The position numbers were made by a program, and so were the translations under genes. A stretch of 27,163 bases of DNA. Origin: Deltaproteobacteria bacterium (lineage in GTDB: Bacteria; Bdellovibrionota_C; UBA2361; J135). Positions 7,274 through 15,793 of the stretch are shown here, piece by piece; position 1 is the stretch's first letter, and the number at the start of each line of letters is the position of its first letter. Where the stretch lies: positions 1-27,163 of the forward strand of contig JACKAH010000022.1 in assembly GCA_020635175.1 (NCBI GenBank), read 5' to 3'. The notes beneath the pieces are model-generated. The model did no database searches. It had not been told where the DNA came from and saw only the letters and a program-made list of their open reading frames with translations.

Positions 7274-8083
7274 TTTCTGCTTTGATCTAGCACTAAAAAG
7301 CTCAAACAAAAGAGAGATTAAGCATAAAATTAATGGAACTAAATAAGACCATTTTCTTGTCTCTATCTGTAAATTTAATGCCTTTGGATCGTAATAGAGA
7401 CTTCTAGTGTTGTCCTCTTGTGAAATGTAGATCTCAGCCATTTTGCTTGCAACTGCTTGGCTAAATCCGTTTTCTACAACTTTTTTAACAACATCGTCTT
7501 TTGATAATTTTGATCCGAAATCTTCAAGATTGTTGCTCCAATAAATCCCATGATCTGGGTCTAGTACGTTCCTTCCTAGGTTAGGAATTAAAACTTCAAC
7601 TACAAAATGACCACCAAGTCTAACCAGAACGGCTTCAAACCCAACTGCCCTTAGATAGTGTAGAAGTAAAAGAGATGACTGATGACAAAAACCAGCCCCT
7701 TTTCTTAAAAGCAGCTCAGGGTCTTGCGCATCTAAATAGCGATCATGTGTGAAGGTGTCTTGAAACTGAGCATAGATCCAGAGGAGCCAATCATCTTTTG
7801 GTGTGATTATATAGCTTTCTCCGTGCGCAAACGAACCTGAGATAATCTGGAAGATTGCTTGTGCTGTATCTTGGTTAAGGATTGGTTTTGAATTAACTAT
7901 CCGAGTAAGCTTTTCTTTAGCTTCTGTGAAACTTAAACTTCTTTCATAGTAATTTTTAACTCTAGAATTTTCAGGTAATACAGCCAGTGCCTGATGTGGT
8001 GCTGCAAATATTCCTGATAAATGAAGCAAGGCTAGTAAAAGACCTAGCATTCCAATAGCTCTAGTTAGGTATCTTAACTTCAT
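7265..8083 (-). CDS. membrane-anchored transglutaminase-like cysteine protein
   Basis: A 272-residue protein with hydrophobic segments at about 8-27 and 245-263 and a soluble domain between, probably periplasmic. The middle has the transglutaminase-like (papain-like) core: Cys133 in GAGFCHQSS, His159 in GGHFVVEV and Asp175 in VLDPDHG, the Cys-His-Asp triad in the usual order and spacing. Such domains in bacteria act as peptidases, amidases or cross-linking enzymes; the substrate is unknown. Its ATG overlaps the stop of the upstream O-antigen ligase-like gene (ATGA), so the two are translationally coupled. That pairing suggests a role in making, releasing or modifying a surface polysaccharide or its carrier protein. 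Confidence 0.75.
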   Translation of the reverse strand: MKLRYLTRAIGMLGLLLALLHLSGIFAAPHQALAVLPENSRVKNYYERSLSFTEAKEKLTRIVNSKPILNQDTAQAIFQIISGSFAHGESYIITPKDDWLLWIYAQFQDTFTHDRYLDAQDPELLLRKGAGFCHQSSLLLLHYLRAVGFEAVLVRLGGHFVVEVLIPNLGRNVLDPDHGIYWSNNLEDFGSKLSKDDVVKKVVENGFSQAVASKMAEIYISQEDNTRSLYYDPKALNLQIETRKWSYLVPLILCLISLLFELFSARSKQKLT

Positions 8084-9411
8084 TGTGCAACTTTCTCTGT
8101 TTTGAGCAATGAAGCCATCGAGCCAATTAAAATAAATACTAGCAAGATAACCTCGCTGTCTCCGAAATTATACTCAAATATGCCTGCAATTTGCCAAGAA
8201 AGAATTGCTGCTGCAAAGGAGTAAAGCATAAATGATTCTGGGAATTGTTCCCTGTTTCTAAGTCCAGCTTTAAAGATAGCAAAGATCCAACATAGGTATA
8301 GAATCAATCCTGCCCAACCTGTTTCGACCAATATGTTTATAAAGTTATTGTGAAAATGCCTGTGTTCTGGAGGGATGCGTTTATCAAATGAACGCATCAA
8401 CTCACTATTATCGATACCAATGCCAATTGGAAATTTCGCCGAGAGCTCAACTCCGATTTGCCACATCTCGCTTCTACCACCAGCGATTACAAAGTGTTTG
8501 TAGGAGTCCATAATTCTTGAGCGAATTGGAGTGACAGCACTAAAGAGAGTTACAAAAACTAACAAAATCGGGATGACCCAACGCTTATGATATCGGCTTA
8601 AAAGCAGGATACAAGCGCATGTTACACCAAACCAGGGCCCACGTTTTAAGTTTACTAGGAGGGCTGAGCATAGCAGTGGTACAACTAAGGTCGTAAAGAA
8701 CACAAGCAGTGAGTTAGTCCTTTGGTACGACCGAAGAGATAAAAATATAGAAACTAAAAAACTAACTAGAGATAGAATTAGAAAAATTACAAATGAATCT
8801 GAATTGTTCTTTGCTAAAAAGCTAAAAGAGACAAAAAGCACTAAGTTTAGAACGCCGAGTAGGATTGGCTTATTGCTTTGGCGAGTTTCGTTTTTGTAAA
8901 AAACATATGTTAGAACACCAAAGGCGATTATTACATTCAGTGCTAACTGACCAGATTCGGTAACCTCGCCTAGAAATATTCGTTGAAATTGTTCAGGTAG
9001 AGCAGGAGATATTACAGAGTGAATTGAGGCTAGAGCTTGACCGCTGAGAAGAGCAGTTAGAATTCTCAAAAATCCAATTCGCTGAGCTATGCCATAAAAA
9101 ACTACTATCGAGGAAAATCCAAATAGAGATCTTAAATTTTTACTAAAACTGTTAAGAGGATCCACTCCAAAGAAACCTGAGAGAAAACAGACACCAATCC
9201 AAAAAATCAACGGTGTAATCAGAGCTGATGGAAATTTTCGAATCTCAGAAATGACGCGTCCGCGAATTGAGTAGAGCCAGATTAAAATCAGCGGAACAAA
9301 GATTCCATAAGCTATTGATAGTTTAAGTGGTAGTATAAATGCGTAGAGTAAGCCTAGTCTGTTAATCCAGGGTACTAGCTTATGTTCGTTAGGGTTGTTC
9401 ATATCATTCAC
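8080..9411 (-). CDS. O-antigen ligase/polymerase family membrane protein (Wzy/WaaL-like)
   Basis: A polytopic inner-membrane protein of about 443 residues, with some ten to twelve hydrophobic segments. The large periplasmic loop carries the family signature: Arg257 in KRGPWFG and the HRHFHNNFINILVETGW block (about 350-366), matching the conserved Arg and His of O-antigen ligases and Wzy polymerases. These enzymes transfer or polymerise lipid-linked glycans on the periplasmic face. I chose the GTG at 9409-9411 because GAGGG lies about five bases upstream; an in-frame ATG at 9400-9402 and a GTG at 9451-9453 are alternatives with poorer sites. No glycosyltransferase genes are nearby. It is the first gene of a two-gene operon with the transglutaminase-like protein. 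Confidence 0.85.
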   Translation of the reverse strand: MNDMNNPNEHKLVPWINRLGLLYAFILPLKLSIAYGIFVPLILIWLYSIRGRVISEIRKFPSALITPLIFWIGVCFLSGFFGVDPLNSFSKNLRSLFGFSSIVVFYGIAQRIGFLRILTALLSGQALASIHSVISPALPEQFQRIFLGEVTESGQLALNVIIAFGVLTYVFYKNETRQSNKPILLGVLNLVLFVSFSFLAKNNSDSFVIFLILSLVSFLVSIFLSLRSYQRTNSLLVFFTTLVVPLLCSALLVNLKRGPWFGVTCACILLLSRYHKRWVIPILLVFVTLFSAVTPIRSRIMDSYKHFVIAGGRSEMWQIGVELSAKFPIGIGIDNSELMRSFDKRIPPEHRHFHNNFINILVETGWAGLILYLCWIFAIFKAGLRNREQFPESFMLYSFAAAILSWQIAGIFEYNFGDSEVILLVFILIGSMASLLKTEKVAQ

Positions 9412-9490
9412 AGTTCCCTCAGATAATATGAAGGAGCTAGCTCTTTGTGGCACTAGCCAAAAATGCTGTATTACTGTAAACCTGATTTAT

Positions 9491-9874
9491 ATGAAACAAA
9501 AGTGTTCAAAACATTTTTATCTTCAAGTTTGCTTTTTTCTGTTCTCAACGACAACATTTGCACTTGCTAAGCCTGATCTTGAAAAAGGCATGAGTAATGC
9601 TGAAGTTCTTAAGCTTTGGGGAGCTCCTGATTCAAAGATAGAATATGAAACAAAGCGTGTTGATAAGTGGAACTATGGTCAAGATTACGTGCTGTTTAAA
9701 TCCGGAAAGGTTACAGCATGGGCTTTTCAAGGGGTAGAAGCTGATGTCAGACCACAAAAACCGCTTAGAGCAAAAGCAGAGCCAAGACCGATCGGGCCTC
9801 GTAAGAGTCAAAAATCAGCGAGCGATAATGAGGTCGATGCAATCATGCAAGACCTCATAGGTAAGCAGAAGTAA
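9491..9874 (+). CDS. small exported protein with a BamE/SmpA-like motif
   Basis: A 127-residue protein. Starting at this ATG gives a proper signal peptide (MKQKCSKHF, then a hydrophobic stretch, cleavage near FALA/KP); the frame is open further upstream but that part overlaps the divergent O-antigen ligase gene and has no signal. The segment GMSNAEVLKLWGAPD (about 43-57) followed by KWNYG is the pattern of the small BamE/SmpA-like fold, in which a helix and a short sheet bind another protein or peptide. It lacks a lipobox, so it is probably free in the periplasm. The C-terminal third is Lys/Arg/Pro-rich and likely disordered. It ends three bases from the convergent CPWC protein gene. Confidence 0.65.
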   Translation: MKQKCSKHFYLQVCFFLFSTTTFALAKPDLEKGMSNAEVLKLWGAPDSKIEYETKRVDKWNYGQDYVLFKSGKVTAWAFQGVEADVRPQKPLRAKAEPRPIGPRKSQKSASDNEVDAIMQDLIGKQK

Positions 9875-9877
9875 GGA

Positions 9878-10906
9878 CTAGTAGTAATCCTCTTCGTCTT
9901 CTATCTCCTCAAGAGATTCCTTAGCAAAATCTTTTAAGAACTGAGGGTAGTTTGGGTTTTCAACAGCTTTCTTTAAGAAAGTTTCAAGCTCTTCTTCGTA
10001 AATTACATGATCGACAGCTTCATCAAGAAGTTTCTTTCCTTTTTCCTGATCAGTTTCTGCTGCGAGTGAATCAAATACTAATACAACCCCTTGGTATCCA
10101 GCGTTGATTAGCGCCTTAATCGCAAGGTCAGAATACTCATCTTTCTGAACAATTAGGTCTTGAAGGTATGGAAGCGCTTCCTCATCTGGTACAACTTCGC
10201 CTAGACCAGTTCCGTATGAATAGTATTCTCGCTCTTTGTCATTTCTGCGCACTAAATCTTGGTGAAGCAACTCAACTGCAAAACGACTTCCCTGATTTGA
10301 GATGGCAGCAACTGTGCTTTCTCTCAGTAGTTCATCAGAGCTTTCCATGAATGGCTTTAAGTACTCGAGCATGTCGTCTCCACCAATCGCCATTTCAAGC
10401 GATTCAGAGTACATGTCTTTAGAATCTTCGTCTTTAGCGCTTTCGATTCCTTTTACTAACGGCTCGATATTATCAATTCGTCCAGTTACTGCTAAGAGCT
10501 CGCCATAAAAGCCACGTTGATCAATGTCAACGTTAGGATCATTCAGCATGCCACGAACATCACTGTAGAGCTGATCGCACCAAGGACACTCTTTTAGTTC
10601 AACAAACTCTTCGATTAAAAAATCGTCGTAATCAACAGCACCTTTTTTGACTGCATCTAGAGCTTCTTTGTGAGACTTGTATTTCTGATCCGCAGGAACA
10701 TCATCAAGCTCAACAAACCCATCTTCATCTCTTGCTGGAAAGGGATCTCCAACCGCCTTCTCGGCAGGGCTAGCTTCTTTTGTTGCTACTGGGTTCTTTG
10801 GTAATTGCTTTGCAGTTTGAATAGGAGCCTTTTCTGAGCCGTCCATTAAGACAAATGCTCCGATGGCAACTGCTACAAGAACAACAACGATAACTTTAAT
10901 ATTCAT
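9878..10906 (-). CDS. acidic membrane-anchored protein with a CPWC motif and helical repeats (function unknown)
   Basis: A 342-residue protein with an N-terminal membrane anchor (about 3-21), a Pro/Ala/Lys-rich linker to about 55 and a strongly acidic soluble domain ending in EIEDEEDYY. It has a single Cys-X-X-Cys pair, Cys107 and Cys110 (ECPWCDQLY), near the start of the domain. From about 125 to 330 amphipathic helices recur in a way that suggests HEAT-like repeats. CPWC could be a redox or metal site, but no thioredoxin fold is recognisable around it. It stands alone on the minus strand, its ATG preceded by ACTATAAC in the minus direction. Function not recognised. Confidence 0.7.
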   Translation of the reverse strand: MNIKVIVVVLVAVAIGAFVLMDGSEKAPIQTAKQLPKNPVATKEASPAEKAVGDPFPARDEDGFVELDDVPADQKYKSHKEALDAVKKGAVDYDDFLIEEFVELKECPWCDQLYSDVRGMLNDPNVDIDQRGFYGELLAVTGRIDNIEPLVKGIESAKDEDSKDMYSESLEMAIGGDDMLEYLKPFMESSDELLRESTVAAISNQGSRFAVELLHQDLVRRNDKEREYYSYGTGLGEVVPDEEALPYLQDLIVQKDEYSDLAIKALINAGYQGVVLVFDSLAAETDQEKGKKLLDEAVDHVIYEEELETFLKKAVENPNYPQFLKDFAKESLEEIEDEEDYY

Positions 10907-10980
10907 ATCTTGTTATAGTACCTAAGTTAATCTCGATTAATAATATACTCTGTTATAGAAAATCCTGATAAGATAGGAAA

Positions 10981-11013
10981 GTCTGCTTACTTATTGATAC
11001 AGACCAGTATAAT
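10981..11013 (+). promoter_or_regulatory. probable promoter of the Hpt-receiver-metH run, with a dyad over the -35 region
   Basis: TATAAT at 11008-11013 is a perfect -10 box about 30 bases before the Hpt start. The -35 region is poor. It lies in a dyad, GTCTG (10981-10985) and CAGAC (11000-11004), 14 bases apart. A weak -35 with a dyad on it would fit an activator or repressor site, which is inference. No cobalamin or SAM riboswitch is visible in the short leader. Confidence 0.4.
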
Positions 11014-11042
11014 TTTAGTTTCAAAATTTTTAATACCTTATT

Positions 11043-11372
11043 GTGACGTCTGGAGATTTCAAAAATTCATTAATGCAGAGCAAAGCCTATAAGGTATTTT
11101 GTGAAGAATTTCAAAGACATATCGAAGAGTTTCAGGCTCAATTAGACTCTGGTCAGGATATCGCCACCGAACGTAGGAAGCACTCAGCTCGATTTCATAC
11201 GATTCGGGGTGGGTCAGGCTTTTTTGGACTATCTGTTGTATCTCAACTCTCTGGCGCTCTTGAGGATCTGCTGCTTGAAGAGGGCTTTTCGAGCGAAAAT
11301 GACCTACCTAAAGTAAAATCTTATTTTGAAAGCCTTAAACTAGAGGCTCAAAAGTTACTTGAAAATAGTTAA
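11043..11372 (+). CDS. Hpt-domain phosphotransfer protein
   Basis: A 109-residue all-helical protein consisting of one histidine phosphotransfer domain. His52 in RFHTIRGGSGFFGL matches the Hpt signature HxxKGxxxxFG, with Arg in place of the usual Lys. Hpt proteins shuttle phosphate between receiver domains in the cytoplasm. No kinase domain is attached, so a kinase must be encoded elsewhere. The start is GTG without a clear ribosome site; Met11 is an alternative. The gene for a receiver protein begins eight bases after its stop, an obvious partner. Confidence 0.75.
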   Translation: MTSGDFKNSLMQSKAYKVFCEEFQRHIEEFQAQLDSGQDIATERRKHSARFHTIRGGSGFFGLSVVSQLSGALEDLLLEEGFSSENDLPKVKSYFESLKLEAQKLLENS

Positions 11373-11380
11373 GGCTGATT

Positions 11381-12232
11381 ATGCCGGACTTACTAATCGT
11401 TACTCCTGACCGCGTTGCGGCAACAAATTTTGAAAGGCTTGCACAGAAAGCTGGGTTTAGAGTTAAGCTTACACAAGAAGTAGGCCCAGCTCTTAACTGG
11501 ATTATGACTAAACCTTTTGATGTTGTGGTAGCAACTGAAGCGTTGGGTGAAGCTTCAATAGAAGAGTTGGCCTCGTCTTTGTGGGGCACAAGTAGCTACG
11601 CTAGATTTCTTGTTTATTCAGATTCAACACTTAAGGAAGATCAGCTTTCAAGGAAGTGGGCTTTTGATCTCTTGGGGGTGGATTTTTTTTCAGGTGATGA
11701 CCTGTATGAAGAGGTTGCAAATGTTTTAACGGAAGTTGTTAAACAAAAAATTTCAAAGTTAGCAAAGTTTAGAATTTTAGTTGTAGAAGATCTTGAAGCA
11801 CCACGAGATATAATTTGTTCCTTTATCGAACATCTTGAACATTCGCTTGTTAGGGGAGTTTCCTCTGCGAAAGCTGCCTTAGAAATTTTACGTACAGATC
11901 CTGATTATTACACCTGTTTAGTTACAGATATTAATATGCCCGAAATGAATGGGTGTGAGTTAATTGAGGAAATTCGAAGAGATTCTAAAGTTAAGCATCT
12001 TCCGATTATTGCTTTAACAGCTTATGGTAGCGCAGATGTTTTACTAAAGGCGCTTAAGGCAGGGGTTAGTGGTTTTTTGGTAAAACCACCAAATAGAGAA
12101 CATATGACGCGTGAATTAAGCCGTGCCAAAAGAATCTTTTATCACAAAGAAGATCCACGTTTAGTTAAGTCACATGAAATTGATGAGGTCAGGAAGATCT
12201 TGATCGAAAAAGGCTTTCTAATGATAAAGTAA
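11381..12232 (+). CDS. response regulator with a pseudo-receiver and a canonical receiver domain
   Basis: A 283-residue protein without a DNA-binding or enzymatic output domain. Residues 1-120 resemble a receiver fold (DLLIVTPDR start) but lack the phosphorylatable Asp: the expected position reads VVVATEA. Residues 130-250 are a normal receiver: acidic Glu136-Asp137 (VVEDLE), phospho-acceptor Asp183 (VTDINMPEMNG), Thr213 (ALTAYG) and Lys235 (LVKPPN). The last 35 residues are helical and basic. It probably receives or passes phosphate with the adjacent Hpt protein and acts through protein contacts. It ends five bases before metH, so all three genes are likely transcribed together. Confidence 0.78.
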   Translation: MPDLLIVTPDRVAATNFERLAQKAGFRVKLTQEVGPALNWIMTKPFDVVVATEALGEASIEELASSLWGTSSYARFLVYSDSTLKEDQLSRKWAFDLLGVDFFSGDDLYEEVANVLTEVVKQKISKLAKFRILVVEDLEAPRDIICSFIEHLEHSLVRGVSSAKAALEILRTDPDYYTCLVTDINMPEMNGCELIEEIRRDSKVKHLPIIALTAYGSADVLLKALKAGVSGFLVKPPNREHMTRELSRAKRIFYHKEDPRLVKSHEIDEVRKILIEKGFLMIK

Positions 12233-12237
12233 GATAA

Positions 12238-15200
12238 ATGAAATCAGATTTCCTAAAAAGATTACAAGAAAAAATATTAGTCTTTGATGGACCGAAGGGT
12301 ACCGGTTTTCAACAGAGAAATTTAACGGCAGATGATTTTGATGGCCTGGATGGCTGCAATGAATATCTCTGTCAGACTCGGCCAGATGTTGTAAAAGAAG
12401 TGCATGCCTCATATTTAGAGGTTGGTTCGGATGCAATTATTACGAACTCTTTTGGTTCAGCGACGTATGTCTTGGATGAGTATGGCATTGGCGATAAAGC
12501 CTTCGATCTTTCAAAAAAATCGGCACAAATAGCAAAAGAGGTTGCAAATGATTTTGCCTCAAAATCATGGCCGCGCTTTGTTTCTGGTTCTATCGGGCCC
12601 ACGACCAAACTCCCTACATTGGGACATATCAGCTTTGATGCGATGGTTGAAGCCTACCTTCCAAACATGATGGGTTTATTGGAAGGAGGAATTGACCTTT
12701 TTTCAATTGAAACCTGCCAAGATATTTTGCAGGTAAAATCTGCTGTCGTTGCTGCTCGAAAAGCTATGCATAAAGTTGGGCGACAAGTTCCAATTTGTGT
12801 TCAGTTTACGGTTGAAACTACCGGTACGATGTTAGTAGGCACAGAGGTGCCAGCTGTGCTAACAGTTTGTGAAACTTTGCCGATAGATATTGTCGGTATG
12901 AATTGCGCTACAGGTCCTGATCTAATGCAGGAGCATGTGCGATTCCTCGGAAAAACTTCGACTCATCCAATTTCAGTTTTGCCTAATGCGGGGCTGCCTC
13001 GTAACGTTAACGGTCAGATTGTTTATGACCTTGACCCAGAATCATTTGCTGAGCAGATGGAGGTTTTTGTAAAAGACTATGGTGTCAGTATTGTTGGTGG
13101 ATGTTGTGGAACTACACCGCAGCACTTAGAGGCATTGTATGACAAGGTTGGAGGTTTAAATCCTCAAGTAAGAATGCCCGATTATCCTTCGCATGTTTCC
13201 TCGCTTTATTCTGCTGTAGCGCTTGATCAAGATGGAACATCTCCATTAATCATTGGTGAGCGTTGCAATGCGAATGGTTCAAAAAAGTTTAAACAACTTT
13301 TAGACGCCGAAGATTGGGAAGAGATTGTTGAGATGGGTCGTGCTGAGGTGCGCGAGGGCTCGCATGTCATAGATATCTGTACAGCATTTGTGGGTCGAAA
13401 TGAAGAATCCGACATGTTAGAGGTTTTGTCGCGATTTTCTACGCAGGTCACAGCTCCGGTAATGATCGACACTACTCAGTTAGATGTTCTAGAAGCTGCA
13501 CTTAAGGTTGTAGGTGGCAGACCAATTATAAATTCTATCAATTTAGAGGACGGCGAAGAAAAGTTTGATCGGATCTGTCAGCTAGCTGTTGATTATGGAG
13601 CTGCACTAATTGCGCTTACGATAGATGAAGATGGTATGGCAAAACAGGCTGAAAAAAAGCTTGAAATTGCACAACGTATTCATGATAGAGCAACCGAAAA
13701 GTTTGGAATCCCATCTGAGGCAATTATTTATGATCCATTAACATTTACAATTGGATCAGGTGATGAAGATAGTCGCAAGGCAGCTATTGAAACTCTAAAT
13801 GGAATATCGCTGATTAAAAAACATATTCCGAAATCTAGAACAGTCTTAGGTGTGTCGAATGTTTCCTTTGGTTTAAAGCCTTATCCACGACAAGTTTTAA
13901 ACTCAGTATTTTTAGCCGAGGCGATTAAAGCAGGACTTGATGCATGCATTGTACATGCACGTAAGATTATGCCGATACATAAGATTGAGGCTGAGATATC
14001 AAAGATATGTCTTGATTTAATCTATGACAAGCGTGCTGAAGGATACGATCCACTTTTCAAGTTAATTGAAAAACTTCAAGGTGCAAAAGCTAGTGTCTAC
14101 GATCAAGAGGAAATCGATTCTGGCACTGTCGAAGAGGTTCTAAAAAGAAGAATTATAGATGGACGAAAGCCTGAGATTGAAAAACATCTGGATAAAGCGC
14201 TTAAGAAATACTCGGCTGTAGAGATTATCAATAAGATTCTGTTAGATGGGATGAGAACGGTTGGAGAGCTCTTTGGTTCTGGTGAGATGCAGCTACCGTT
14301 TGTGCTCAAATCTGCTGAGACAATGAAGACAGCGGTTTCTTATCTCGAGCAGTATATGGATAAGCTTGATAGCCAAGATAAAGGAACATTGGTTATCGCT
14401 ACCGTAAAAGGCGATGTGCATGATATTGGTAAAAACCTTGTTGATATTATCCTTTCAAATAATGGTTATAAGGTTGTTAACCTTGGGATAAAGCAACCAT
14501 TAGAGAATATCTTAAGTGCTGTTCAAGAGCATTCGCCACAAGCGGTTGGGATGTCAGGTTTGCTTGTTAAATCGACAGTTATAATGAAAGAGAATCTTGA
14601 ACAGATGAGTGAGAAGCAGATTAAAGTTCCAGTTATCTGCGGAGGAGCAGCACTTAATCGTGCTTATGTAGAGGTAGATCTTAGGCAGGCATACAAGACA
14701 GGCGATGTTTATTACGGAGCTGATGCTTTTACAGGCCTTCAAATCATGGAGGAATTAACTGGCCAGACAGAGGAATTAAAGCTGACTATTGCTCCTGATT
14801 CAGAGCGAGTAAGAAAAGGGGAGATGAGAGTAGAGCGCGAGGAGCGCATCAGAGAAAAGTCACAGGAATATGTCAGATCTGATATTAAGCAATTAGAGAG
14901 TGTGCCAAAACCTCCGTTTTGGGGAGTTAAGTATGTTATGGAAGATCAATTAGATTTAACTAAGATCTTTCCATACGTAAATAGAAAGGCGCTTTATGCA
15001 AATCAGTGGATGTATAGAAGAGGAAAACGTAGCTCTGTTGATTATAGACATTTTTTAAAAACACATGTTGATCCACTTTTTAACACATGGTGCAAGCGTG
15101 CTCTCGAAAATAAATGGCTAACTCCACGTGTCGTCTATGGTTACTTCCCATGTCAGAGCGAGCGGAATGAATTGATAATTTACGATCCTGAGGATCCAAC

Positions 15201-15702
15201 GATTGAAAGAGCCCGTTTTAATTTTCCACGACAGGTAGCTGATAAAAGAAGATGTATCTCTGATTTTTTTCTCTCAAAAGATTCAGGCAGAATGGATGTG
15301 GTTGGATTTCATATCGTAACAATTGGAGAATTGGCAACTGAGAAATGCCAAGAGTTATTTGCAGCAGATGCTTACACTGACTACCTTCACTTTTATGGTC
15401 TCTCTGTTGAGACGGCTGAGGCTCTAGCTGAATATTGGCACAAAGTTATAAGAGCTGAGCTTGGTATCTCTAGTCAGGATGGAAAAACAATTGATATGCT
15501 TTTTAGGCAAACCTATCGTGGCTCACGTTATAGTTTTGGATATCCTGCTTGTCCTGATTTAGAAAAACAAAAGCCATTGTTTGAACTTCTTAAGCCAGAA
15601 AAGATCGGAGTATCCTTGTCATCTGAGTGTCAACTAGTTCCTGAACAATCAACTTCAGCTATTATTGTTCATCACCCTGATGCATATTACTTCTCTGTCT
15701 AA
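12238..15702 (+). CDS. metH: cobalamin-dependent methionine synthase
   Basis: Transfers a methyl group from 5-methyltetrahydrofolate through cob(I)alamin to homocysteine, making methionine. At 1154 residues it is full length with all four modules: homocysteine domain (1-305) with zinc ligands Cys223 (MNCATG) and Cys289-Cys290 (GGCCGTTP); pterin domain (about 335-610, IIGERCNANGSKKF); cap and B12 domains (about 650-845) with Asp726-x-His728-xx-Gly731, His728 being the lower axial cobalt ligand; and activation domain (about 880-1154) with Arg1097-xxx-Gly-Tyr and GYPACPD, which binds S-adenosylmethionine for reactivation. Modules are intact, so it should be functional given cobalamin. The ribosome site is weak, consistent with translation following the upstream receiver gene, five bases away. 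No cobalamin riboswitch is seen. Confidence 0.97.
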   Translation: MKSDFLKRLQEKILVFDGPKGTGFQQRNLTADDFDGLDGCNEYLCQTRPDVVKEVHASYLEVGSDAIITNSFGSATYVLDEYGIGDKAFDLSKKSAQIAKEVANDFASKSWPRFVSGSIGPTTKLPTLGHISFDAMVEAYLPNMMGLLEGGIDLFSIETCQDILQVKSAVVAARKAMHKVGRQVPICVQFTVETTGTMLVGTEVPAVLTVCETLPIDIVGMNCATGPDLMQEHVRFLGKTSTHPISVLPNAGLPRNVNGQIVYDLDPESFAEQMEVFVKDYGVSIVGGCCGTTPQHLEALYDKVGGLNPQVRMPDYPSHVSSLYSAVALDQDGTSPLIIGERCNANGSKKFKQLLDAEDWEEIVEMGRAEVREGSHVIDICTAFVGRNEESDMLEVLSRFSTQVTAPVMIDTTQLDVLEAALKVVGGRPIINSINLEDGEEKFDRICQLAVDYGAALIALTIDEDGMAKQAEKKLEIAQRIHDRATEKFGIPSEAIIYDPLTFTIGSGDEDSRKAAIETLNGISLIKKHIPKSRTVLGVSNVSFGLKPYPRQVLNSVFLAEAIKAGLDACIVHARKIMPIHKIEAEISKICLDLIYDKRAEGYDPLFKLIEKLQGAKASVYDQEEIDSGTVEEVLKRRIIDGRKPEIEKHLDKALKKYSAVEIINKILLDGMRTVGELFGSGEMQLPFVLKSAETMKTAVSYLEQYMDKLDSQDKGTLVIATVKGDVHDIGKNLVDIILSNNGYKVVNLGIKQPLENILSAVQEHSPQAVGMSGLLVKSTVIMKENLEQMSEKQIKVPVICGGAALNRAYVEVDLRQAYKTGDVYYGADAFTGLQIMEELTGQTEELKLTIAPDSERVRKGEMRVEREERIREKSQEYVRSDIKQLESVPKPPFWGVKYVMEDQLDLTKIFPYVNRKALYANQWMYRRGKRSSVDYRHFLKTHVDPLFNTWCKRALENKWLTPRVVYGYFPCQSERNELIIYDPEDPTIERARFNFPRQVADKRRCISDFFLSKDSGRMDVVGFHIVTIGELATEKCQELFAADAYTDYLHFYGLSVETAEALAEYWHKVIRAELGISSQDGKTIDMLFRQTYRGSRYSFGYPACPDLEKQKPLFELLKPEKIGVSLSSECQLVPEQSTSAIIVHHPDAYYFSV

Positions 15703-15717
15703 GTTTCAAAAAATGTA

Positions 15718-15735
15718 GGGGGTCGGTGGACCCCC
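15718..15735 (-). terminator. intrinsic terminator of the PiT-type transporter gene
   Basis: GGGGGTC (15718-15724) and GACCCCC (15729-15735) form a perfect 7-bp GC stem with a 4-base loop. On the minus strand it is followed by CTACATTTTTTG, so a T-run starts four bases past the stem; it lies 58 bases after the transporter stop. On the + strand no T-run follows, so it may only weakly affect metH. Confidence 0.75.
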
Positions 15736-15793
15736 GCTCGAGTAATACCTTTACGTTAACCCGCTTGTAGGTTTGAGTAGCGCTCGCTTCTTG

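Noticed and set aside
10907..12237. Cobalamin or SAM riboswitch controlling metH
   Set aside because: The leader before the Hpt gene is too short after the -10 box, and the gaps before the receiver gene and metH are only eight and five bases.
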